From NCBI GenBank assembly GCA_001661515.1, contig LUVW01000028.1, positions 166,078 through 230,077 of the forward strand: 64,000 nucleotides of DNA, in the 5' to 3' direction. Shown piece after piece: positions 11,340-22,100 of this stretch (positions are counted from its first letter, which is position 1; each line of letters opens with the position of its first letter). The translations under genes were made by a program, and so were the position numbers. The stretch comes from Capniomyces stellatus. Lineage: Eukaryota > Kickxellomycota > Harpellomycetes > Harpellales > Legeriomycetaceae. A model generated the notes under the pieces. The model worked only from the letters and a program-made list of their open reading frames with translations, was not told the DNA's origin and searched no databases.

Positions 11340-12581
11340 ATGGAATTAAACAGCAACAATAAAAAGTTTTTGCTTGAGGCATTAAAAACTGGCTCAAGAG
11401 TCGATGGACGTGGAATTTATGATTATAGAACTTTGAAAATCGAGTGTGGGCCGGCTCTAGGCAGTGTTCAAGTGCGCCTAGGGAATACAAGGTACTTTTT
11501 TTTGTTGTTTTTTTTTGAAAGAGATTTGCGAATATGATATCCTTGTTGATATGGGTTTAATTTCCATGGATCAGCAAATTCATCAGAAAAATTTAAATAA
11601 ATAGAATTGACTTTAGCAAATTGTCGTAATAATGGAAAATAGAGTCCATGCTGTAGTATCATGCGAGGCCGTTAGACCAAATCCTGACCGACCAACCGAA
11701 GGAGTTTTAACAATTAATTCGGAACTGAACTCAATGTCATCACTCGAATTTGAATCTAGCAAACCAACAGAACACGAGATCTTGATTAGCAGACTGTTGG
11801 AAAAGATCATTAGAATAAGCAGGGCTGTGGATACTGAGTCTCTTTGTATTGCTTCGGGGGAGCAGGTCTGGAATGTTCGAGTTGATATTCACTTTCTTGA
11901 CTACGATGGAAACTTTATCGATGCAGCAGTCATTGCAACAATGGCCAGTCTCAGACACTTTAAAAGACCAGACGTTACCAAGGATGGGGAAACAGTCACA
12001 ATAGTAATTTAACATACATTATTGACATTGGAGTTGGAATTGTTATTGCTATTACTAATTTTAATACTGTCACTATTAATAACCGAAATACCAGGAATGT
12101 TTTATAAACCAAGTACTGATAAAGCCAACCTGATTGTGAATATCCGTAGCATCCGATAACCGAAAGAGTACCAGTGCCACTCAGTATTCATCACACACCT
12201 GTTTGTGTCACATTTAGCTACTTTGAGAATGGGTATGTGTGGTATTTTTTTGAGATGGATGAGATCTAAGCCATCCAAAGCTTTACCAGATTTAGTTTTA
12301 TAATTAAATGCCACATTTACTAACAGGCTTGTGATTTTATGTGTAAATGAACGTTTGTTAGGCAATACTTGGTTGTTGATCCCAATTACCTGGAAGAAAA
12401 ATTCCAGACAGGCACTCTATCTATTGCACTCAATGCCAACGGCGAGATCTGCTGTTTGAGCAAGGCTGGAGGCGAGTCATTGCCTGCAGATCACGTTATT
12501 CGATGTACTAGAATTGCTGTTGAGAAGGCGAACGAAATTAGCGAGAAAATTGATTTGGCTTTGAAAGAAGCTAAACAATAG
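11340..12581 (+). CDS. RRP45: exosome complex core subunit RRP45 (EXOSC9), four exons
   Basis: A subunit of the hexameric RNase PH-like ring of the RNA exosome, acting in nuclear and cytoplasmic 3' RNA processing and decay. The exons 11340-11491, 11643-12003, 12150-12232 and 12362-12581 give 271 aa in frame. The first exon has RVDGRGIYDYRTLKIECG and GSVQVRLGNTR; the junction then continues VHAVVSCEAV. Exon 2 contains DAAVIATMASLRHFKRP. Exon 3 is a short insert with VPVPLSIHHTPVCVTF, the hallmark of RRP45-type subunits. Exon 4 has VVDPNYLEE and the C-terminal helix. Animal RRP45 carries a long acidic tail that is absent here, as in the shorter fungal forms. As in other eukaryotic ring subunits, catalytic activity is not expected. 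Confidence 0.93.
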
Positions 12582-12870
12582 ACAGACAGCCATATTTCTA
12601 TTCTTTTTACAAACTTTACATAAATTCGACTTTACTTTTGTTTTTCTTTTGGTTGCTTTTGCGGCATTCGACATGCTGCAAGCTTGGTTGGTATAAACAT
12701 AGTAGTTCTTAATCTGGTTTTATTGTATAAAAAATATATACTGGAATGAAATTGCTATACTTAAACATTAAACCGCTGTTTAATCAAGCGAGGAAAAAAA
12801 AGGTAGAAATGAACACAGCGCTCAGTTTTTCTTTTAATGTAAAAAAAAGAGATGTAAACAGCAATCGGTT

Positions 12871-13059
12871 TTAGTGAGATAAAAACTTGCGGCCTTTGAG
12901 CTTTCTTCTATTTAAAATTTTGCGGCCGTTTTTCGTTCTCAATCTCGATAGAAATCCATGCTTCCTTTTTCTCTTAAGCTGGCTTGGCTGGTACTCTTGT
13001 CCATATGAAACAAAACGAACCTGGTTATTAACACCACCAATCGCAGGCAGTGAATTCAA
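12871..13059 (-). CDS. MRPL34: mitochondrial large-subunit ribosomal protein bL34m (5' end unresolved)
   Basis: The C-terminal 44 residues match bacterial-type L34: [18 protein letters not shown] followed by [18 protein letters not shown] and a short basic end. The protein is a component of the mitochondrial ribosome large subunit. The listed interval is the open frame with L34 similarity. It continues upstream as an open frame to about 13100 without an in-frame ATG, so a leader-encoding first exon is probably missing from this call. An ATG at about 13125 reads in another frame, and joining it would need an intron that I could not place. Mitochondrial bL34m proteins normally carry an N-terminal targeting extension. 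Confidence 0.85.
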   Translation of the reverse strand: MNSLPAIGGVNNQVRFVSYGQEYQPSQLKRKRKHGFLSRLRTKNGRKILNRRKLKGRKFLSH

Positions 13060-13389
13060 TGTTTTGAAAATCGATCCAACACTACAGTAACAGAGCGCGC
13101 ATTGTTTTTAGTTATTAAATGCATTTTCATAGTTTAAAAAGTTAGATAAATAATAAAAAAAACCTGTATTCGAATCAGACGAGTGATTGAATCATTGAAT
13201 CAACAAAAGAGTGAATAAATTCAGAAAACAGTCGATCAAGAATCAAAAGTCAGGGAACAAAATTCGGTGGATCAACCTAGAGCCAGCTGTAATTAAAGGT
13301 ATGCTTTAAACCAAGGTTTGAAGTAAAAAAATACTTACTTTAAACTGTGGTTTGTTTGGCTTGAGAAAACGCTCGATGATTGAGCTGTT
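13060..13389. other. intergenic, may hold the bL34m leader exon
   Basis: No complete gene was supported in these 330 bp. The part adjoining 13059 is expected to encode the missing mitochondrial leader of bL34m on the minus strand. Confidence 0.4.
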
Positions 13390-13494
13390 TTAATCGTTCG
13401 AATCGCCAAACTTGCTGTTTTGAAAAGTCGAGTAAACATCGAAATCTAGTGTACTATTCTTCCGCTTGTTCCTTGTGCGAGTAGAAGGTTCTGT
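13390..13494 (-). CDS. possible terminal exon of an unidentified gene
   Basis: On the minus strand a good acceptor (CATATTACAG) precedes an open stretch of about 34 codons ending in TAA at 13390. It contains a basic patch TRTRNKRKNS and the tail DFDVYSTFQNSKFGDSND. The frame is also open further upstream to about 13545 but without an ATG. The composition is protein-like and unlike the surrounding AT-rich DNA. No family was recognised. Upstream exons would lie towards repeat copy 1 at 13715, so the gene may have been cut by it or may simply be short. Confidence 0.3.
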   Translation of the reverse strand, partial: TEPSTRTRNKRKNSTLDFDVYSTFQNSKFGDSND

Positions 13495-13714
13495 AATATG
13501 GAGATCAGGTTCAATCAGGCTAGTAGCTCGGATTAGTTTATTGATTTAGTGAGATAGTAGTTGTAATAGAGATAAAAACTTTGAATTGGTTTTTATACCC
13601 TGATTTATAACGATTTTAAAGGATTAGTAAACATTTTTTTATTTAATTTTTTTTTGACTAATCATCCAATTAGATTTTTACACTAGTTCAAGTTTTAACA
13701 CCAAATTTTAATAT

Positions 13715-15032
13715 AAACTATTGACACTGGTCGATGATATTTTGTTTTGTCTTGTTAACAGAAATGTGGGAGAAAAAGAGGCAGAGATAAACAAGCCCAA
13801 CACTTTATTCAGTCCCGTGCCTCCACCGCTTATACCAACGCATTTCAAAATGGAACAAGGGGTCTGCTCAATGCATTTGCTGTGTTTGATGTGTTTGTCT
13901 AGTCTCCTCAATGTGTTTGGTATGTTTTACGTGTTCAAGGGCGCAACCACCTGGTTTTTCATGAGTAGATCCCATGTTGTAACTATCATTAGCTGATTCA
14001 TGTTGCTGATTCGTGTTGATTCTCCATTGACATTCCAACGCCTGCGTATTTTTTTCAATTGTCGTCAGCGTATTTTGGCAAAACTGGATATTAGTAGCTA
14101 TGTCGACATATCATGTATAGCTCTTGGGCCTTTCTTTGGCTCCTTTATCTCATGGTATTTGATCTGAAAGTAATAGAATATCAACACTAAGAGAGATACT
14201 CTGAATTAGCAACACCAAGAGATGTGATATCAAGAAACATAATCACACATCAAAAAGATTATTTAGTTAGCTTTAAGCCATGGAAACTAGAAACAAAACA
14301 CCGCATAACAGACATGTAGACACAAAAATATGTGTGTAAACATAGGTTACTCTGGCCACAGACATAACGAACTGTATCTTGCATTATCACATCTTCTATT
14401 CTCATATTCTATTCTCATATTCTATTCTCATATTCTATTCTCACATATTATATTCTCGTTTCTTCAGTCTCAACCCATTGAGAAAACAAAAAGCAGGCTG
14501 GCCAAAATCCAAAAGTAAAACCCTCCAAATAGTTCAAGATGGTATTTATAATGTGCCGTCAGGTCGAATTGAGAGGCACAAATGCAAAGTTTAGTACACG
14601 TTATAATGGTGGAGTCGTCTGCGTTGTATACAAGAATATACAGAAACGGATACTCAAGTCCGTACCAGGCGGCAACTGGAGAAAGGTGTTCATCAGTCCA
14701 AACCCCAAAATAGAATATGAATACTGTCCTTGTGTTTGGATAATTGGTGACGAGTGAGGTTTTGGAAAGGAGTTTAGAAGAGAATGGGTCTAATCGGGTT
14801 TCAGTAACGTTTGCGGGGTTCTCTGTGATTCATATCACTGAACCTGAAGCTGGGATTCAGTTCAAATGATGTTTTAGTTGGTTTTATGCAGTTCTGTGTT
14901 GGATAAGAGTGTTTGGACTTGGAAACCAGAGGATGGCAGGGTGACAAGATGGCCCTTAACAAAGACACGCTGTGGCACACTCGCGGATAAACTCTGCCAA
15001 AATGATCAAACATAAGATAAAATGTAAACACT
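13715..15032. repeat. 1.32 kb dispersed repeat, copy 1
   Basis: This segment matches 34344-35661 over its full 1,318 bp with roughly twenty single-base differences and no length difference, as read by eye. Identity starts at AAACTATTGACACTGG and ends near the shared tail ACACT. Inside are several short open frames, the longest about 90 codons, and a TTCTATTCTCATA microsatellite near 14390-14450. No long protein, terminal inverted repeat, poly-A tail or clear target-site duplication was found. It could be a non-autonomous mobile element, a solo LTR (the unit could be read as TG...CA), or a segmental duplication. Copy 2 is in the same orientation about 20.6 kb away. Confidence 0.85.
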
Positions 15033-15308
15033 TAACCAGCAGCCATTGTTCATTTAGGCTTATTTTGTGGCAATAAACTTTTTATTTCTAGTTTAAAATG
15101 TCTAACCAATTTTATTTTATTCAAAGTGTTTTTATTGAAAGCTTTATCAATGTTCAAGTTGGCTATGTATAATTGTAACAAGCTGGCGTTTCTAAATTAA
15201 AAATTAATCAATGTACTGGTTGATTCTCAGAAACCACTACTCCCGGAGGATTCTGTCAAATGTTGGTTGATACAAATAACACTTCTAGCCATCGCTCGCT
15301 TAAAATGG

Positions 15309-16610
15309 CTATCCTGTATAGTCTTCGTTCTGCAAAATAAAGTCGACAGAGCCCTATATACCAAACAGACTATTTTAGTTGATGTTTTTAGAGACTAGAT
15401 AAATTTGATATAGGATTATTACCTCTTCACTATCTTCGCTGTCGTGGACACGGCTCTTGGTGTTCTCATGAATACTTTCTTGATCAGAGTCGCTATAAAA
15501 ATCTGCTTCGTCTTTTAGGATTTCAGAAATTGCAGCTGTTTTATCTAGTAAACATACGTTTGTAGTTAGCTGAGGGCTTTGATACTCAAAAGATCGATTT
15601 GATTACAGAAAAAAAAACATATATCCATGTTTATTTAAACTAAAACTTACTATGTGTTTGTGGGCTAGCTGCCTTTTGGGCTTTGGGATACTGCTTTTTG
15701 GGCCACCCTGGAGCCTCTTTCTGCTTGGAATATACTTCCATTTTTTGTCTAAAGTCGTTCATCGCCCTATTCCGTTTCAAATCCAGCGATTCCACTTTGG
15801 CTTTTCTGTATTGCTCGTTGAGCCCCTCTTTCATGGATTTATACTCGTTTCTATGTGTATTTACGTGTGTGTTTTCTGGTTAATATTGGTGCATGGTATT
15901 CCAAACAAACATTAACTGGATCTGTCCATGCTCAAAGGGCGGCTACTCGATATAAGAATAAGATGATTTAGTGTGGGGTTATTTCATGCTAGTAAAAAAC
16001 ACTCGCCTTTTCCTCTCAGTATACGCGCCTTCTTGCTCCCTTAGAGCCTTCCTATACTTTCCGAGAGCTTCGCCTCTTTGCGAATTCGACAGTTTAATGT
16101 ACAATTCCTCTAGTCCTGAAATTTGCTCACCAATATCCTCTAGAACGTTTTAATCCAGTAAACCTTGGTAAGTATGACTTGCAAGCTCAGTTAAATTTGT
16201 ATAAGCTAACTTTGTTATTTATTTATTTTCATTGTGCATTTAGCCTCATCCAAGAATTACCTATAGACTTTTTGGTGGCAAGCAAATCGTTTGAAATATT
16301 GTCTATCCCTTTGATAATATACTCTATACAATTGACATCTCTATACCGTAATTCGCAGAACCTTTGAACTTCTTGGTGTCGTTTTATCAGCTCCTAAACG
16401 CAAAGTCATAGCGGTTAAAGGTTTTAAACAAGATTTACTCACGTATAATTCAAAAAGAAATTACCACAACCAACAATTTTATTAGCTTTGTAACGTGTCG
16501 TTTTTTTTTATTACTTTGGACAATTCAAAGTTCTTCGAATCGTTATTTTCTAATTCGTTCCATTTTTCTCGATACCTGGTATTTGGTGTTGAGCAAATTA
16601 GAGCAGTATA
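15309..16610 (-). CDS. dysbindin-like coiled-coil protein, candidate BLOC-1 subunit (5' exon unresolved)
   Basis: Minus-strand exons joined at GT-AG sites give one continuous coiled-coil protein. Going 5' to 3' they contain RYREKWNELENND; ELIKRHQEVQRFCELRYRD; an exon with ISGLEELYIKLSN and LGKYRKALREQEGAYTERK; MKEGLNEQYRKAKVESLD to FRQKMEVYSKQ; and acidic ends ADFYSDSDQES and HDSEDSEENEDYTG. The order matches human dysbindin as I know it: an RYEDTW-like start, a LEDLC-like segment, a YKKNKRKEL-like basic helix, a FFEEAFQQDMEQY-like end, then an acidic tail. Dysbindin is a BLOC-1 subunit that acts in endosome and lysosome-related organelle trafficking. The first exon is not resolved: an ATG at 16665 does not splice in frame. 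The identification rests on motif order, not on a search. Confidence 0.6.
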
Positions 16611-19179
16611 CTAATTTAGTAAATGTTATCAAAACCTCGCTGCTTTGTGTCCCCCATTGTTTCCATTTGTAAAACTATAAATTTGAATAAATGAGCCTAA
16701 TATGGCTGGAATCGATATTGTTGCATCTTACAGTTTCCCCATCTTGGTCGAGGCTCTATATATATATATATATATAAGTCAGTCCAGTTAATTTTTCTTG
16801 AATAAAAACTCGAATGAAACATATAAAAAAATATATAGCAAGCTTTTTAAATTCAAAGCGTGATGAATGAATGCGGAATTTAGATTACCTGCTTGAATCG
16901 TATTTAGGGTAGGATTCCATTCTACAGACTTTAATCGTGCTTTGCAACAAGTTGGTCTGGTTTCGAATTGCTGTGTGATAGTTTTGGCAACCTTCCACGT
17001 CTAGTGTTGCTTTACAGCCTGTCTAGACTTGAGTTGAGGCAAGCCGAGTTTCAATAATAATAAAATAGCCGGAATCTGCTTTAGAATTTATCAATATAAC
17101 AAAATACGCGATTAAAGATCATGCACGGAGCTAATTAAAGTGCCGGTTTTTTCTTAATCGAGCAGTGTTTTTTGGGGTGATTGGAATACACGTGAATTGT
17201 GTATTGGTCGAGGAATTTTGTGAATGGAAAAATTTGGCAAACTTTTGTTTTAGTTTGTGTGTAATTTAAGAGGAGCGGAAATACAATTTAGTTTAAAAAA
17301 AGTGTTTAGTTGCCAAATGAAGCCAAAAACGAAGCCAGAAAAGAAGTCAAAAAATAAACAAACCAATGAGCTTTTTCACAAGTGCCAGCGGCAACAAGGA
17401 TAAATACACAGAGCAAGGCCGCCCTGTTGAAGTTGGCAGTGAGTCTAATATGATATTGCACAAGTGTGTTCTAGTCTGTATTAGTTTTTACAGTCGCAAA
17501 CTAGTAAGAGAACGAGAATAAGTGGTATATGTGTTTCTACTGTGATGCACGCTCGCTGTTGCTAGAGTTTGGAAGGTAAGATGTGGTTTGTTCTGGATTA
17601 CGGATCGTTTGACAGTGAGATTTTAATTATTGCCAATGTCAGTGAGGCTTTTGCATAGACACAAGGCAAGATGAGACATTTTTATAACCCATAGTTAAAA
17701 AGTGATGCAAGTGGTTGGATAATAATCTTTTGGAGGGGGGGGGGTGGAATGTGGCGGGGGAGGAGTAATAGAATATATTAAAATCAGGGACTTGGCTTTT
17801 TTTTAGTGGAGCAAGAAAGTATAGCTTAAACTAGAATAAAAGAGTTTAGCTTGAAATTAAGCTTGATCCTCTGTTTTTTTTTTGTGTTCGTGTAAATGTT
17901 TTAGTTTAATAAAAGAGAACAAGAGAACGAGGGTGTGTGAGTACACGGTAAAAGTAAAATGTGCGAAATGAGTGTAGCTAGTATGTTTGCTCAAACTGTT
18001 TCAAAGTGGTGCTAAAGTAATAAGCACCAGAACCCAGTAATAAAGTAAAGGAAGGATAGAGATGGGAGATAGAAATAAAAAATAGGAATAGAGATAGAAA
18101 TAGATGAAGATATCTATACAACAGTTAACAAAAGAATCTAAAGTGTAATAGTAAAATGTTTGTGAATGTAAATGACTAGCGTAATGGCACTACTAGAGTG
18201 ATGGGTAAACTAAGACTTGATTCTTATTTTGTTTTTATAAAACCATATAATGCGGAAAGTAGGAACAGTTTGGGAATTGTTGAGTGACAATTTCTACAAG
18301 TTATAAAATTTCTTTGCTGATATTGAATTAAATATCAACGAGATTGCAAATTGAAAGAAATCAATTGTACGAGAATAGCTTAAATCGGCGAAAATCACAA
18401 CGAAATTGAACAGACAATTATCATCAAAGCGCAAATAAAGTGGTTTGAATTGAGTTTACATTTACAAAAAAAAAGAACAAGAGTAAAGTGAAAGATAAAA
18501 TAATAAAGTAGAAAAGAGCTTTCTCGCTAAGCGATAGGGTTTGGAAAGTAAAAAACTTGGACGTCACATTAGTTGTAAAGTTTAAAAGGGCGACAAGTTG
18601 ACGCAGGATCAGAAAATCGATATTGTTAATAAAGAGGGTTTGTTTATTGAGCTTCTCGGGTGTAAGAGTTAAATTGGTTTTTGGGAATGTCTATGAACCA
18701 AATTAGCTAATCGTAAGTAATTGTTCAGAAATAATAAATAAATCAACAAAAATAAATAAATTAATTAATTAATAAAGAGTAGACAAAAAACGGGCTGGAA
18801 TTAAAAAAACAAAGGAAAAGAAAAGATGAAATTAAAAAAAATTAAAAAATTAAAATTAAAAAAGTTGAAGTTGAAGTTGTGAGCAAAAGCCATAAAAATA
18901 AAATAGGCCAAATTTAAACAGTGGGAAAAAGCCGAAAAGAAGAACTAAATAGAGTCAAGTAAAGAATGTTTGGAGTAAACTAACCTTGAACGTGTTGAAT
19001 TGGAATGAATAGGATTTAATAGATAGGTGGCAATAATCAGAGCACTTGGTAAGTTATAAGACTAAATTAAAGGGATAGGCTTGTGCCAATAAAGAGACAA
19101 AAGAGAGAACAGCGGGGACAGGAAATAGGCGGTAAAGCGAGTGGATTGTGATCTACTAGAACAAAACCAAATTGAAAAG
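16611..19179. other. long AT-rich non-coding stretch upstream of the giant DIP2-like gene
   Basis: About 2.5 kb with no supported gene. It contains a (TA)n microsatellite at 16757-16776, a G-rich patch near 17733-17765, and A/T-rich simple sequence around 18720-18880. A 25-codon ATG frame at 17367 ends at a good donor (GTGAGT at about 17443) but could not be connected in frame to anything. The region probably contains the promoter and 5' leader of the giant gene. Confidence 0.45.
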
Positions 19180-22100
19180 ATGGAGACAGAGAGCCAAGAG
19201 GTTGGTCCGACTAGAGTGGATTACACGATTGAGTACTTTGATTTGCTCAATGGGCTAATAAAGGAATATGAGGGCGGAGTGCTGACAGAGAAGGATTATG
19301 AGAGAAAAAAGTTGGAGCTGACGAGCCTATACACGAGCAAATTAGAGCTTAGTAGAGCGAATTCATACAAGAGCAACAAGAGTTCCAATTACTCGAGGAG
19401 CAGAACGGATAGTATAATAGGGGAGGATTCGAGCATTGGGAAGGGGAGGAGAAAGAAGAAGGCGTTGAATGAGCTGAGTGCCTGTATTCCCGAGAAGCCT
19501 GAAGTCCAGGAAGTGGAGATTGGCAAGGATAAGGTAGGGGGGAAGGTTTTGCAGATGATTAATGAAGACAAAAAGGCGATTAAGGACAGCGAAGAGAGCA
19601 GAGTAAGGGTGGGCAATGAGAGCAAAGTGGAAATAGAGAAAATAAGGTTAGAAAAGGAGGAGGATTTTGGTAAAGGCAAGCAAAACGATACGGGGAAAAA
19701 GGGGGCTAAAATAGAGGCAAAGGTTGGTGCATTGCTGATAAAGAAGGAGGAAGGAGAGAGGGAGAAGAGAGAGTTGGGGACACAGGATGGGTTTTTATCA
19801 AAGGGACTGACAACGGCAAAGTCGATAATCGGAATGTTTGCAAAAGACGGAAGGGGAGGGGGAGGGTCACCAAAGCAGAATGTGAGTTTAAATATCGATA
19901 TGAGCAAGCAGGCTACAAAAAGAAGCAAAAGTCAAATAGGGGAAGGAGTTGAGAGCATAAAGGAGGAGGAGGTTGAAAGAATAAAGGAAGAGGAGGTTGA
20001 AAGAATAAAGGGAAAAGATATTGAGAGCATAAAGGGAGAGAGTTCGAGTAAAAATGGGGATATAGGAGACAAAAAGAGCTATTCGGCGAGTGAAAGGCAC
20101 AAGAGCCAAGCAGAGACAAGTATAGAGCTGGGTAAAAGTAGTAGTAGAGACAAAATTGGAGGCATAGGCAAGCTGATGACGAAAAGCAAAAACAAGCTGA
20201 TAAAGCAATTCCCAAAGTTAAAGTCGGCAAATGGAGAAGGCGGCGGTCAAAGTATGACAGAAAAAGAAGGGAATGTAGGGAATGGAGGTAATGGAGGAAA
20301 AGAAGGAAAAGAAGGAAAAGAAGGAAAAGAAGGGAATGGGAGGTTTATCGGTGAGAGTTCAGAGGTGAGCAAGGCGAATGAAAACATGAACAAATACGAT
20401 TTGAACAAGGGGTCTATCGGAAGTGTGGGGATAAACGAGGACGATAGGGGAGATGCGCTGTTGAAGAAGATGTTGGACCCAGACCAGTTTTCATACTTTT
20501 CGGATAGTTCGGGGTTAGATGAGTTGCGGGATCGAGATATTTCAAACAGCAGTTTGGGGAGTTTTAGGGGAAGCAGTGTGATGGGTTCTCGAAACATGGC
20601 TATGCAGAACAATAAGAGTGCGAGTAATTCGCAGTTTTTGGGGGACAGAAACCAGTCGGTGGAATCTTCCAGAGCTAGCTTGGAGCCAGGAAGGAGAACA
20701 GAGGGTTTTGGCGCTAGAAGCAGGGTGGCTGACCAATCAAATTCACTGCTGAACATGTTGGGTAGCCAGGCGGCAGGCAGGGAGGTAACAAGTCCAAGAA
20801 AAACACGGATGAGCAAGGAGGAAATAAGACTGATAACAAAGGATATAGGGATTGATGGACTGCTTGATGGTTTGGGAGGCGATGATTTTGATGTTGATGA
20901 CTTGGATTTTGTCAAGAATGTGTATGTCAAAGAAAACGAAAGCGGAAATGATAGAGTTGGAACTGGGGTTGGTAAAAGCAACAAGGAAATAGAGGAATTG
21001 GAGAATCGAATCAAAGGGATGAATAGTATGAAGAGCACAGCAACAATGGACTATGAGTTTAATTTAAAGTCACCAGGACCCAAAAAGACAATATCAACAA
21101 TAGGAGGAAGGTTCACCACACCTGAAAACTTTGACATTGGTAGTTTTGGGTACTTTGTTAATAGTGAACCCAGAAAACCCCTAGACAACGAGACCAGTAA
21201 AAGTAGTAGTAAAAGTAGTAGTAAAAGTAGTAGTGAAGATATAAGTAAAAACAGTAGTGAAAGTAAAAGTAATAGTAGTAAAAACAGTGGTAGTAAAAAC
21301 AGTAGTAGTGAAGATATTAGCAAAGAAAAAAGTAAAGTAAAGCAATCAGGGTTCGAATTGGTTGATGATCAAGTTTTAGGAAAGGATTTTGGAACGGGGT
21401 TGGGAAAGACAGAAGTGGAAATAGAGAGTTCAAGCGACTCGATGATGCTGGGAGAATTGATAAAGTCAAAGAATGTCAGCAATCCAAAAAGAATAGTTTA
21501 CAAGTCGGTCTCAGGAACAAGAAGAGTGTCTAAAGAAGAAGGGATTGAAAACAGTAGTCTTGAGCCACCAAGTCAGCCAAACCAGTCAAACCAGCCATAC
21601 CAAAAATCGCCAAAGGTAATATCTATGGAAAACGCATTCAAGAGGCCAGAATCAATTGAAAGAAACAACAAGGCCAGAACCCCGAATCTGAACAAGAAGC
21701 CATCAAAAGACAGAAACATATATACCAAGAGTTCAAGTATAAGCAGGAATAACAGCAGTAGCAAGGGTAGTAAACTTTATAGAAACAGAAATAGTGGAAG
21801 AGGCAGTAATAGCGATAGTAATAGGAATAGCAAGATTATTAAGAATAGTAGTCCGAGTGGGAACAGAAACAGTAATACGAGTGGGAATAGTAGCGGGATG
21901 TCAGGGCTAATAAACAGGTTTTCCAAGAAATCGAGCAACAGTAGCGGGAATCAAAGCAACGAAGGAAATAGGGGAGTTGGGGGTAAAGGCGAGAAGGAAA
22001 TGAAGAGCAAAGCGACAAGAATAATGAAGGCAGGAGGGAAAGACGAGACTGATGAGGTAGCTGAGCAGTCGTTTGGATTAGGAGGATTTAGTCTTAATTT

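Noticed and set aside
13721..13996. 90-codon frame in repeat copy 1 (and its counterpart in copy 2)
   Set aside because: Both strands carry similar-length frames here and neither shows a transposase, reverse transcriptase or other recognisable motif.
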